A stretch of DNA of 64,000 bases from Roseobacter sp. CCS2. GTDB lineage: Bacteria; Pseudomonadota; Alphaproteobacteria; Rhodobacterales; Rhodobacteraceae. Location of the stretch: contig NZ_AAYB01000002.1 of the NCBI RefSeq assembly GCF_000169435.1, forward strand, positions 310,001 through 374,000, in the 5' to 3' direction. The notes below the pieces were generated by a model. It was not told the DNA's origin and did not search any database. It worked only from the letters and a program-made list of their open reading frames with translations. The position numbers were made by a program, and so were the translations under genes. Below are positions 38,204 through 46,931 of the stretch, one piece after another. Within the stretch, counting starts at the first letter, position 1; each line of letters opens with the position of its first letter.

Positions 38204-38542
38204 CTAGATTTCCATCGCGTCCGGGGATGTTCCGGCCTTGATCGCAGCTTTGAACCAATCCGGTTGCCGCCCTTTGCCCGTCCAGGTTTGGTCGCTGTTG
38301 GCGGGGTTTTTGTACTTTGGGACCGACACGGTTTTTGGACCGGCCTTGCGCTTGCGTGCAGGCTTTGCAGTCGCATCACCGGTAAGTTCTGCCAAGGAAA
38401 ACCCATGAGATGCGGCCGCTTTTTCAGCAGCGATGAGTGCGGATTTTTTATCTTTCTCGGCCATTTTGACCAACGCTTTTTCAACATTGGCTTTAAGCTT
38501 TTCCAGCTCTTTGCGTGTCATGGATTTCAGATCAGGTTTCAT
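38204..38542 (-). CDS. H-NS family nucleoid-associated regulator (HvrA-like)
   Basis: A 112-aa protein with an N-terminal coiled-coil oligomerisation region (SMTRKELEKLKANVEKALVK) and the C-terminal H-NS DNA-binding motif TWTGKGRQPDWFKAAIKAG, preceded by a basic, Lys-rich linker. Such proteins regulate many genes in Rhodobacteraceae (HvrA). The ribosome binding site is CGGAGCG. It lies between deoD and ecm on the same strand as both. Confidence 0.9.
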   Translation of the reverse strand: MKPDLKSMTRKELEKLKANVEKALVKMAEKDKKSALIAAEKAAASHGFSLAELTGDATAKPARKRKAGPKTVSVPKYKNPANSDQTWTGKGRQPDWFKAAIKAGTSPDAMEI

Positions 38543-38643
38543 ATTGGTCGCTCCGGTTCAATTTGGCCGACCTATACATGATTGAAAACAAGACTGCATC
38601 CGCAATCAATGCGGTGCTATACAAAAGCGTAGGAAATTGCCGG

Positions 38644-40611
38644 TTATTCAGCCGCGACTGAGCGTGGATCGACCAATGTAACGATATCATCCATGATTTT
38701 GTTCAATTCAAAATCTTTTGGCGTATAAACACGCGCGACACCCATGGCACGTAATTCATCGGCGTCTTCATCTGGAATGATGCCACCAGCAATTACCGGA
38801 ATATGTGTCATGCCTTCTGCCCGTAGCCGGGTCATAACATCCCGGACCAATGGAATATGCGAACCTGAAAGAATGGACAGACCAATCACATGCACATCGC
38901 CGTTTTGCGCTGCTGTCACGATTTCTTCGGGCGTCAGGCGAATACCTTCGTAATCAATGTCCATACCGCAGTCGCGCGCGCGTGCCGCGATTTGTTCGGC
39001 CCCATTTGAATGCCCGTCCAGCCCCGGCTTTCCGACCAAGAATTTTAGGCGGCGGCCAAGTGCGGTGCTGACCAAATCAACCTGTTCGCGCAGGTCTTCC
39101 AACCCTTCGGTCCGGTTGGATGGATTGCTGCTGACACCCGTTGGCGCACGGTATTGCCCGAATACGCTGCGGATTACGTCAGACCATTCGCCCGTTGTGA
39201 CACCAGCCCGCGCGCATTCAATAGAAGGCGGCATGATATTACTGCCGTCTTTGGCGGCGTTGTGCAGCGCGGTCAGCGCGTCTTTCACCGCCGCGTCATC
39301 GCGGTTTGCTTTCCACGCTTTGAGACGGCGCAGCTGATCTGCTTCAGCCTTTGGATCGGATACCATAATGGCATCGTCACCGGCGGTCAGCGGCGAAGGT
39401 TCGCCCGCTTGCCATTTGTTTACACCAACGACCGTGGTGTCGCCCTTTTCAATGCCACCAATACGCGCCGCATTACTTTCGACAAGCCGTGATTTCATAT
39501 AGGCGATTGCGCCGACCGCCCCGCCCATCCCATCAATTTGCGCCAATTCGGCGCGCGCGCCGTCTTTAAGTTCGTTTACCTTGCGGTCAATTGCCGGGTT
39601 ACCATCAAACAGATCGTCGAATTCCAAAAGATCCGTTTCATAGGCCAAAATTTGTTGCATCCGCAGTGACCATTGCTGGTCCCATGGACGCGGCAGGCCA
39701 AGCGCTTCGTTCCATGCGGGTAATTGTACCGCACGGGCGCGGGCGTTTTTGGAAAGGGTGACGGCGAGTGTTTCCAATAAAATACGGTAGACGTTGTTTT
39801 CGGGTTGCTGTTCGGTCAGGCCGAGGGAATTGACTTGAACACCGTAGCGGAAACGCCGGTATTTGGCATCTTCGACGCCGTATCGATTGGCGCAAATTTC
39901 GTCCCATAATTCGACAAAGGCCCGCATTTTGCACAGTTCGGTTACGAAGCGAATACCGGCGTTGACGAAAAATGAAATGCGCCCGACCATTGCGGGGAAA
40001 TGCGCAGCCGGTACTTTGTCTTTCAGGTCGTCCAACACGGCCGTGGCTGTTGCCAAGGCGAAGGCCAGCTCTTCTTCTGGCGTCGCCCCTACCTCTTGCA
40101 AATGGTAGGAGCAGACGTTCATCGGGTTCCATTTGGGCAGATGTTCGCGGGTGTAGGCCGCCACATCCGTAATCATCCGCAGCGATGGTTCTGGCGGGCA
40201 GATGTAGGTACCGCGTGAAAGGTATTCTTTGATGATGTCGTTTTGCACGGTGCCTTGTAGGGCACTGATATCGGCGCCTTGTTCTTCAGCGACCGCGATA
40301 TAAAGCGACAACAACCAAGGCGCTGTGGCGTTGATCGTCATGGATGTGTTCATCTGATCCAATGGGATATTGTTGAACAGTGCGCGCATGTCGCCCAAGT
40401 GACTTACCGGCACGCCGACTTTGCCGACTTCGCCTTTGGCCAGCACATGATCGCTATCGTAACCCGTCTGCGTGGGTAGATCGAAAGCCACCGAAAGCCC
40501 GGTCTGTCCTTTGGCAAGGTTGCCACGATAAAGCGCATTTGATGCCGCGGCGGTCGAGTGACCGGCATATGTCCGAAACAGCCAAGGGCGATCTTTCTGC
40601 GGTTGCGGCAT
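38644..40611 (-). CDS. ecm: Ethylmalonyl-CoA mutase
   Basis: A 655-aa single-chain B12-dependent acyl-CoA mutase. The N-terminus (RPWLFRTYAGHSTAAASNALYR) is that of the MeaA/Ecm group, distinct from methylmalonyl-CoA mutase. The catalytic barrel has FDLPTQTGYDSD near residue 40. The C-terminal cobalamin-binding domain carries the base-off motif GLDGHSNGAEQIA (about residue 530) and SILSGSH. It converts ethylmalonyl-CoA to methylsuccinyl-CoA. CAGGAGACC precedes the start. A 13-bp palindrome lies in its upstream region. Confidence 0.95.
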   Translation of the reverse strand: MPQPQKDRPWLFRTYAGHSTAAASNALYRGNLAKGQTGLSVAFDLPTQTGYDSDHVLAKGEVGKVGVPVSHLGDMRALFNNIPLDQMNTSMTINATAPWLLSLYIAVAEEQGADISALQGTVQNDIIKEYLSRGTYICPPEPSLRMITDVAAYTREHLPKWNPMNVCSYHLQEVGATPEEELAFALATATAVLDDLKDKVPAAHFPAMVGRISFFVNAGIRFVTELCKMRAFVELWDEICANRYGVEDAKYRRFRYGVQVNSLGLTEQQPENNVYRILLETLAVTLSKNARARAVQLPAWNEALGLPRPWDQQWSLRMQQILAYETDLLEFDDLFDGNPAIDRKVNELKDGARAELAQIDGMGGAVGAIAYMKSRLVESNAARIGGIEKGDTTVVGVNKWQAGEPSPLTAGDDAIMVSDPKAEADQLRRLKAWKANRDDAAVKDALTALHNAAKDGSNIMPPSIECARAGVTTGEWSDVIRSVFGQYRAPTGVSSNPSNRTEGLEDLREQVDLVSTALGRRLKFLVGKPGLDGHSNGAEQIAARARDCGMDIDYEGIRLTPEEIVTAAQNGDVHVIGLSILSGSHIPLVRDVMTRLRAEGMTHIPVIAGGIIPDEDADELRAMGVARVYTPKDFELNKIMDDIVTLVDPRSVAAE

Positions 40612-40636
40612 TTAGCGGTCTCCTGAATCAGCTTAC

Positions 40637-40649
40637 GTAATTAAATTAC
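40637..40649. promoter_or_regulatory. Candidate operator GTAATTAAATTAC upstream of ecm
   Basis: A 13-bp palindrome with one central base lies 26 bases upstream of the ecm start codon, in the region between divergent ecm and the acyltransferase gene. The same 13 bases occur upstream of ccr (42144-42156). Two identical copies next to consecutive ethylmalonyl-CoA pathway genes make a shared transcription factor likely. Confidence 0.65.
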
Positions 40650-40749
40650 ACCAGTTGCTGTTTATCGGACATTTTATGGCGCTGTCAATTCGCTGCGTTG
40701 CGGCATGATGGGATTTACGTCTGCGCCGTTCCCTGTCACCTTCGCCGGT

Positions 40750-42147
40750 ATGACGCAAACGATATCAATGCCGATCTGGGTGTTCGTTCTGATGGTTCTG
40801 TTCGCCGCAGTGACCTTTGCGTCGCATTTCCTGTTCCCCTCTGTGCGCTGGTTTTTCCGCAAACGCGCAGAGCGGGTGATTGCGCGGGTTAATGAAAGAT
40901 TGCAGCGTCCTATTGAGCCGTTCAAGCTTGCCCGTCGTTATGACATGATCCAACGCCTGATCTATGATCCCGAGGTAACGCAGGCGATTGTGGAACATGC
41001 CCGCAAGGAAAAGATCCCCGAAAATGTGGCGTTTGAAAAAGCGCGCCGTTACGCGCGTGAAATCGTGCCGGGGTTTTCGGCAACGGCCTATTTCAGCGTG
41101 GGTATTCGTTTGGCGCGGTGGCTGTCCAAGTCGCTTTATCGGATCAAGCTGGGGACATTTGATCGCAAAAGGCTGGAAGAGATTGATCCTGACGCGGCTG
41201 TCGTCTTTGTCATCAACCACCGTAGTAACATGGATTATGTATTGGTCACTTATCTGGCTGCAAATGCGGGCGCCTTATCTTATGCGGTTGGTGAGTGGGC
41301 ACGCGTCTGGCCGCTGTCAGCAATTATCCGGGCGATGGGTGCGTATTTTATCCGCCGTAAATCGCGCGGCGCGCTTTATCGCAAGGTTCTTGCCCGCTAT
41401 GTGCAAATGGCGACGCGTGGTGGGGTCAGCCAGGCAGTGTTCCCCGAAGGTGGGTTGAGCCTGAATGGTTTGCTTGCCCCGCCACGAATGGGTTTGCTAA
41501 ATTATGTCGTTGAGGATTTCGACCCGGATGTGCGCGAAGTAATCTTTGTGCCCGTCGCCGTGAATTATGACCGGGTGTTGGAAGACACGATCCTGATCGC
41601 GGCTGATAAATCAGGCACGCGTAAGTTCAAACCGCCTTTGACCGGCGTGCTGTGGCGGGTGGCCCGGCATATCGGGTTGCGGATCACAAGGCGTTTTCGG
41701 GGTTTTGGCGTTGCGTCTGTCAGCTTTGGTGAACCGCTTGAGTTGTCGAAATTCCATGCCAACAGCACCGATGATCCAACAGAGCAGATCGCCAATGAAC
41801 TGATGCAGCGTATCGCCGATGTCACGCCTGTGGTCGGCGTGCCTTTGGTGTCGCGCCATTTGCTGCAATCAGCCCCGGTGCAAGTATCAGACCTTGAGGC
41901 ATCGGTGTCGCGGTCCCTTGCCCTTTTGAAAGATCGCAAATTGCCGACACCCAATCGGTCGGCGCATGACATGGTCGATGATGCCTTAAGCCGGTTGCGG
42001 GGCCGCAATCTGATTGCCGAATCTGATGCGGGCATAACGGTGACTGCATCAGGCCAAGACATTTTGACCTTTTACGCCAACTCAATCGCGCACCATTTTA
42101 ATGCAAATGCAGCAAATTCAGACGATTTTTCTGCGGTTGCAGAGTAA
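40750..42147 (+). CDS. Glycerol-3-phosphate acyltransferase-like protein (PlsB/LPLAT family)
   Basis: A 465-aa membrane-associated acyltransferase. One N-terminal hydrophobic helix (WVFVLMVLFAAVTFASHFLF) precedes a long linker. The catalytic motif NHRSNMDYVL (HxxxxD, His near residue 158), the FIRRKSRGALYR block and FPEGGLS of the lysophospholipid acyltransferase superfamily follow. It probably acylates glycerol-3-phosphate or a related acceptor in phospholipid synthesis. The start is uncertain: ATGs at 40705, 40750 and 40768 are all possible. It sits between ecm and ccr. Confidence 0.8.
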   Translation: MTQTISMPIWVFVLMVLFAAVTFASHFLFPSVRWFFRKRAERVIARVNERLQRPIEPFKLARRYDMIQRLIYDPEVTQAIVEHARKEKIPENVAFEKARRYAREIVPGFSATAYFSVGIRLARWLSKSLYRIKLGTFDRKRLEEIDPDAAVVFVINHRSNMDYVLVTYLAANAGALSYAVGEWARVWPLSAIIRAMGAYFIRRKSRGALYRKVLARYVQMATRGGVSQAVFPEGGLSLNGLLAPPRMGLLNYVVEDFDPDVREVIFVPVAVNYDRVLEDTILIAADKSGTRKFKPPLTGVLWRVARHIGLRITRRFRGFGVASVSFGEPLELSKFHANSTDDPTEQIANELMQRIADVTPVVGVPLVSRHLLQSAPVQVSDLEASVSRSLALLKDRKLPTPNRSAHDMVDDALSRLRGRNLIAESDAGITVTASGQDILTFYANSIAHHFNANAANSDDFSAVAE

Positions 42148-42156
42148 TTAAATTAC
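42144..42156. promoter_or_regulatory. Candidate operator GTAATTAAATTAC upstream of ccr
   Basis: The identical 13-bp palindrome found before ecm lies here, overlapping the stop codon of the acyltransferase gene and about 110 bases before ccr. A second, partial palindrome, GCAAAATTGC, is 20 bases downstream (42178-42187) and could be another site. Confidence 0.65.
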
Positions 42157-42266
42157 AAAAGTAGACTTCATTGGGTTGCAAAATTGCTTCGTGATCGCTT
42201 ATTCATATGCCAACGTCACCGATTCTGCGGTGCGGCAACACTGGAACCTGAGTGATGGAGACTGAG

Positions 42267-43547
42267 ATGGCCCTTGACCAAACTGCGTACACCGCACCTG
42301 AGAAAGACCTCTATGAGGTTGGCGAAATGCCACCCATGGGCCATGTCCCAGCGCAGATGCACGCGTGGGCGATCCGCCGCGAACGTCATGGTGAACCTGA
42401 TAAGGCCTTTCAGTTAGAAGTTGTTGATGTACCAAAACCGGACAGCAATGAGGTGCTCGTGCTCGTCATGGCTGCTGGGGTGAACTATAATGGCGTCTGG
42501 GCAGGCTTGGGTATCCCGATCAGTCCGTTTGACGTGCATAAGGCCGATTTCCATATTGCCGGTTCTGATGCCGCCGGGATCGTTTGGGCCGTAGGTGACA
42601 AGGTCAAGCGCTGGAAGGTGGGGGATGAGGTTGTCATTCACTGCAATCAGGACGATGGCGATGATGAGCACTGCAATGGCGGCGATCCGATGTATTCGGA
42701 AAGCCAGCGGATTTGGGGTTATGAGACACCTGACGGGTCTTTTGCGCAGTTCACTTGCGTACAATCACAGCAGTTGATGCACCGTCCCCAGCATCTGACC
42801 TGGGAAGAAAGCGCGTGTTACACGCTGACGCTTGCCACCGCTTACCGGATGCTTTTTGGTCACGAACCGCATGACCTGAAGCCGGGGCAGAACGTTCTGG
42901 TTTGGGGGGCTTCCGGTGGTCTGGGGTCCTATGCGATCCAACTTATCAATACTGCGGGTGCCAACGCGATTGGTGTTATCAGCGACGAAAGCAAGCGCGA
43001 GTTTGTGATGTCGCTGGGCGCGAAAGGTGTGATCAACCGCAACGATTTTCATTGCTGGGGCCAACTGCCCACGGTGAACACGCCCGAATATAACACCTGG
43101 CTGAAAGAGGCCCGCAAGTTCGGCAAAGCCATCTGGGAGATTACGGGCAAGGGTGTGAACGTCGATATGGTGTTCGAACACCCCGGCGAAGCAACCTTTC
43201 CTGTGTCTTCACTGGTCTGCAAAAAGGGTGGCATGGTTGTGATCTGCGCAGGCACAACCGGATTTAACTGTACATTCGATGTTCGCTATATGTGGATGCA
43301 CCAAAAACGTCTGCAAGGCAGTCACTTTGCCCATCTTGCCCAAGCGAGTGCCGCCAATAAGCTGATGCTGGAACAGCGACTGGATCCATGCATGTCAGAG
43401 TGTTTTGAGTGGAGTGCCGTTCCCGCAGCCCACACTAAGATGCGCAAGAACGAGCATAAGCCAGGCAATATGTCTGTGCTGGTGCAGGCACCAAAGATGG
43501 GTTTGCGAACGTTCGAGGACACTTTGGAGGCATCTCGCGATCGTTAA
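42267..43547 (+). CDS. ccr: Crotonyl-CoA carboxylase/reductase
   Basis: A 426-aa MDR-superfamily enzyme that converts crotonyl-CoA, CO2 and NADPH to ethylmalonyl-CoA, the defining reaction of the ethylmalonyl-CoA pathway. Diagnostic features are MHAWAIRRERHGEP, HIAGSDAAGIVWAVGD, an insert rich in Asp/His (HCNQDDGDDEHCNGGDP), the NADPH fold WGASGGLGSYAIQ and the C-terminal MGLRTFEDTLEASRDR. The start at 42267 has GGAG six bases upstream. A terminator follows. Confidence 0.96.
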   Translation: MALDQTAYTAPEKDLYEVGEMPPMGHVPAQMHAWAIRRERHGEPDKAFQLEVVDVPKPDSNEVLVLVMAAGVNYNGVWAGLGIPISPFDVHKADFHIAGSDAAGIVWAVGDKVKRWKVGDEVVIHCNQDDGDDEHCNGGDPMYSESQRIWGYETPDGSFAQFTCVQSQQLMHRPQHLTWEESACYTLTLATAYRMLFGHEPHDLKPGQNVLVWGASGGLGSYAIQLINTAGANAIGVISDESKREFVMSLGAKGVINRNDFHCWGQLPTVNTPEYNTWLKEARKFGKAIWEITGKGVNVDMVFEHPGEATFPVSSLVCKKGGMVVICAGTTGFNCTFDVRYMWMHQKRLQGSHFAHLAQASAANKLMLEQRLDPCMSECFEWSAVPAAHTKMRKNEHKPGNMSVLVQAPKMGLRTFEDTLEASRDR

Positions 43548-43566
43548 GTCACTATATTCCCAGGCT

Positions 43567-43599
43567 GGGCGTGGTTGCTTGCAGCCGCGCCCTTTTTTT
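43567..43599 (+). terminator. Rho-independent terminator of ccr
   Basis: GGGCGTGG pairs with CCGCGCCC (one G-T pair, 10-base loop) and is followed by seven T residues, 20 bases after the ccr stop codon. Confidence 0.9.
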
Positions 43600-43677
43600 G
43601 TTGCGTCAAAGTAGCAATCACGTAATACACGTATAGGTTGTTAATATTTCCTTAACGAATTCTGGGGACGGTGGCGC

Positions 43678-43893
43678 ATGGGACGAAACTGGATCATCGA
43701 TGTGCTGGCTGATCTGCGCAGGTTTGCGCGCGATAATGATTTGCCTCTCCTGTCTGCTCAGCTTGAAGAAGCAGGCCTTGTCGCCGAGGTTGAGATTGCA
43801 TCCCATCCTGATACGGCTTCACCAAAACAGGTAGGAGAGTATGACCCACTGCTTTCAGTGCCGGGGAAAATGGGTTTAAGCCGCCGAACCTGA
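43678..43893 (+). CDS. Small conserved protein of unknown function
   Basis: A 71-aa soluble protein (MGRNWIIDVLADLRRFARDN onward), amphipathic helical in its first half, Pro/Ser-rich in its second half. The pattern is common in Rhodobacterales and I know of no function. A purine-rich GGGGACGG precedes the start. It is short and directly after the ccr terminator, before the helicase gene. Confidence 0.7.
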   Translation: MGRNWIIDVLADLRRFARDNDLPLLSAQLEEAGLVAEVEIASHPDTASPKQVGEYDPLLSVPGKMGLSRRT

Positions 43894-43951
43894 CAGCTAT
43901 CCTTTGTCGAATGCGCTAGCGGCTGTTGCAGCGTCCAGATACAGTTGTTGC

Positions 43952-45478
43952 ATGAACGCGCCCACCATCACGTTTTCTGAAGATCAGGCCGAAGCATGGG
44001 ATAATGTTACGGTGGCGTTGCGCCAATCCGGTATTGATCTTGATGACAACCTGCTACAGCCGCCGCAGTCTGATACGACCTCTGTGATGGCTGTGATTGG
44101 CAAGGCTGGATCCGGCAAGACAATGTTGTTGGCCAAGCTTTATCATGCGCTAGATGACGCTGGTGTTGATGTGATTTCGGGTGACTGGGAAGGGCGCAAG
44201 CGCAAGGATCGGCGGACTTTGGCGATTTTGGCACCCACCAACAAGGCCGCGAGTGTGCTGCGCAATCACGGTGTACCCGCGACGACAATCCACCGTATTC
44301 TTTACACACCTGTCTATGATCCTGAATATGAAAAGGTGGCCGAATGGCTGGCCGGGCAGGGTGAAAAGCCCGAGATTGAAGGCTTGACCGATATCGCTTT
44401 GGACCGCGCTTTTGCATCTTATCAGGCGAATAAATCTGTTCCTGCGGCACTGGCTGCTGCGGGTCTGCGTGGCAGTGATTTCATCACCGGATGGAAGCGC
44501 CGGGAAGAGGCGCTGGATATCGGGTTTGTTGATGAAAGTTCGATGCTGGATGAAAAGCAGTTTGAAGATCTTAAAGAGATTTTTCCAACGTTGCTGTTGT
44601 TCGGTGATCCGGCACAATTGCCGCCGGTGCAATCCTCTGGCGGGATGGTTTTTGAAACGCTGCCTGCGCCGCGTGTCTTGCAACTTAACCGTATTCACCG
44701 ACAAGATGCAGGTAACCCGATCCTTGATCTGGCCCATGCGTTGGCCGATCCGCAATTGGATTTCCAAGCGTTCGAGCGGATGGTTGAAGAGGCCGCAAAT
44801 ACCGATGAACGCGTCGTCATGGCGCAACGGGTTGAGGCCGATTTGATGGCCCGGTCACCCTGTCTGGTCTGGCGCAACGCGACGCGCATTCGTTTGATCC
44901 ACGCGTTTCGGGCAGCTTTTGATGCGCCGGGGGATGAGCTGTTGGCGGGTGAGCCGTTGATCTGTGACGGCATTGAATTGCCGCTGAAACACCGCAAGAA
45001 ACGCCTTGATCTGGAAGCGCGCGGATTGATCAAGGGTGCGCAGGTGATTTACCTTGGACCGGGACGCAAACCCGGCTTTTCGCGGCTTCATGTGATGGGG
45101 GCAGAGGACCCGCAGGTGAGTGCAGCGAGCATTGTGAAGATTGAACAAGAGGGCGATGAAGAGCCTTTCATTCCCTTTGCTGCCCGTATGGGGGCGACCT
45201 TTCTGCATGGTGCCGCCGTGACCATTCACAAAGCGCAAGGTTCGCAGTGGGACACGGTGCAGGTCTTTGCGCCGGATATCTATGCCGCGTCGCGGATGGG
45301 CCGGGTTGAGGCGGGGCAGCCGCTGTGGAAACGGCTGGCCTATGTGGCGATCACGCGGGCTGAAACGCAGCTGCGTTGGGTGGTCAGGAACCGTTTGGCA
45401 CGCCCGCAAGGGTCTTTGCGTGTAGATGATCTTGAGGTTCCTGCGGCCCCACTGGAACTGAAAAGCGAAGAGATATGA
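43952..45478 (+). CDS. RecD-like superfamily 1 helicase / AAA ATPase
   Basis: A 508-aa protein with SF1 helicase motifs: Walker A GKAGSGKTMLLAK (about residue 50), motif Ia LAPTNKAASVL, DE of motif II in GFVDESSMLD (about 190), GDPAQLPPV motif III, and C-terminal UvrD_C_2 motifs IHKAQGSQWDTVQVF and AYVAITRAETQLRWV. It is shorter than RecD and its N-terminal domain is absent, so it is a solo helicase. The start at 43952 has only a weak ribosome binding site. Its stop overlaps the SDR gene start (ATGA). Confidence 0.85.
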   Translation: MNAPTITFSEDQAEAWDNVTVALRQSGIDLDDNLLQPPQSDTTSVMAVIGKAGSGKTMLLAKLYHALDDAGVDVISGDWEGRKRKDRRTLAILAPTNKAASVLRNHGVPATTIHRILYTPVYDPEYEKVAEWLAGQGEKPEIEGLTDIALDRAFASYQANKSVPAALAAAGLRGSDFITGWKRREEALDIGFVDESSMLDEKQFEDLKEIFPTLLLFGDPAQLPPVQSSGGMVFETLPAPRVLQLNRIHRQDAGNPILDLAHALADPQLDFQAFERMVEEAANTDERVVMAQRVEADLMARSPCLVWRNATRIRLIHAFRAAFDAPGDELLAGEPLICDGIELPLKHRKKRLDLEARGLIKGAQVIYLGPGRKPGFSRLHVMGAEDPQVSAASIVKIEQEGDEEPFIPFAARMGATFLHGAAVTIHKAQGSQWDTVQVFAPDIYAASRMGRVEAGQPLWKRLAYVAITRAETQLRWVVRNRLARPQGSLRVDDLEVPAAPLELKSEEI

Positions 45479-46185
45479 AATCAATCATGATCACCGGCGC
45501 AAGTAGCGGCATTGGCCGGGTCACGGCAGAGCATTTTCTGGCGCAGGGTTGGCGCGTTGGTCTGATTGCGCGGCGTGCGGATGCCTTGGCCGAGGTTGTG
45601 CATGACAACGCGGTGCTAATGCCATGTGATGTGACGGATGAGGCGGCCATTGATGCGGCTTTTGCTGATTTTGGTCACCTTGATGTCCTGTTCAACAATG
45701 CGGGCATGTTCGGGCCCCAAACAACGATTGATGAAATCGCATTGGATGAGTGGAAACAGGTTGTGGATGTGAACCTCACCGGTATGTTCCTGTGTGCCCG
45801 TGCCGCCTTTCGCCAGATGCGTGCGCAGACGCCGCAAGGTGGGCGGATCATCAACAATGGTTCGATTTCAGCCTACACCCCTCGCGAGGGATCGGTTTGT
45901 TATACGACTACCAAACACGGCGTTAGCGGCTTGACGAAGACGTTGTCACTGGATGGCCGCCCCTTTGACATTGCCTGCGGGCAGATTGATATCGGTAATG
46001 CGCGGACAGATCTGGTGGTTGGGTTGGAAAAGACCCGCACGGCGCAGGGATTGGACCCGCTGCCAAGTATGGCCGTTGAAGATGTCGCGCGGTCTGTCTT
46101 TCACATGGCAACACTTCCGCCAGAGGCGAATGTGCAATCAATGATGGTGATGGCAACCAAGATGCCGCATATCGGCCGTGGTTAG
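45475..46185 (+). CDS. Short-chain dehydrogenase/reductase
   Basis: A 236-aa classical SDR. It has cofactor motif TGASSGIGR at the N-terminus, NNAG (about residue 80), the catalytic Ser in NNGSISAYTP and the catalytic Tyr/Lys in CYTTTKHG. The C-terminal MMVMATKMPHIGRG is a typical family end. The substrate is unknown. It overlaps the helicase gene by four bases and, at its end, the convergent TIGR02186 gene by four bases. Confidence 0.9.
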   Translation: MKSIMITGASSGIGRVTAEHFLAQGWRVGLIARRADALAEVVHDNAVLMPCDVTDEAAIDAAFADFGHLDVLFNNAGMFGPQTTIDEIALDEWKQVVDVNLTGMFLCARAAFRQMRAQTPQGGRIINNGSISAYTPREGSVCYTTTKHGVSGLTKTLSLDGRPFDIACGQIDIGNARTDLVVGLEKTRTAQGLDPLPSMAVEDVARSVFHMATLPPEANVQSMMVMATKMPHIGRG

Positions 46186-46931
46186 CGGCGCAAGACGCTG
46201 AACGCCGCCGACGCGCCCCAGCCCGCCGCGATCGCGATTGAGAGTGACATCAGCCCGTAAAGAAACGGGTTGTCATGGGCGAGGTTATATAGCCAGCGTT
46301 CCAACCCAACTTTTTGCACTGGAATGTCGGTGACATAGAAATCAATGATTTCACGCCCGCGTGTCAGATAAATCTCGGCCTTGTAGTCCCCTTCGGTCAG
46401 GTTTGCAGGCAGAGGGATCAGTGTGCGAAACAGCGCCTCTTCCACGACTGACACACCGGTTGGAAGGGTTTGATACAGCCCTTGGTCTTCGCGAATACGG
46501 ATCAGCGCATCGGTAAAGCTTTGCGCGCTATCAACCGTCGCCCCGACTGACCGGATCGCACGCATGGTGCTGATGCGGGTGTTCAGATCTTCGGTGAAGG
46601 TCAAGATTTCTTCGAGGGGACGGTTTGTCGCCACTGCATAAAACGTTGGCGCGACATCAACGTCGACAGCTTCAGTATTGACCCAAATGCCAAAACGGCG
46701 GTCCTTTTTGCGTACCGTGACAGGGCGGTCTGGTCCCGCGACCGTGACGATAACACCTAGGTCGCCTTCGTTCTCAACCGGTCCATCGCGCTTGATTGCC
46801 CCAAAGATCAGGATCTCGGACCCTTCAAATGTCGCAGTGATAGAAACCTGATCGCGGCTAAGGCCAAGGACGATTTCTTCGGCCTTTGCCGGAAGTGCCA
46901 GCAGCAGGAACAGCGTAATCAGGCGGATCAT
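46182..46931 (-). CDS. TIGR02186 family membrane-anchored protein
   Basis: A 249-aa protein with a signal peptide (MIRLITLFLLLALPAKA, cut before EEIVLGL), a periplasmic beta-rich region beginning LSRDQVSITATFEGSEILIFGAIKRDG, and one C-terminal membrane helix (YGLMSLSIAIAAGWGASAAF). It is coupled to the TauE-type transporter by an ATGA overlap. The consistent pairing suggests the two form a transport unit, but the family's function is unknown. Confidence 0.85.
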   Translation of the reverse strand: MIRLITLFLLLALPAKAEEIVLGLSRDQVSITATFEGSEILIFGAIKRDGPVENEGDLGVIVTVAGPDRPVTVRKKDRRFGIWVNTEAVDVDVAPTFYAVATNRPLEEILTFTEDLNTRISTMRAIRSVGATVDSAQSFTDALIRIREDQGLYQTLPTGVSVVEEALFRTLIPLPANLTEGDYKAEIYLTRGREIIDFYVTDIPVQKVGLERWLYNLAHDNPFLYGLMSLSIAIAAGWGASAAFSVLRR

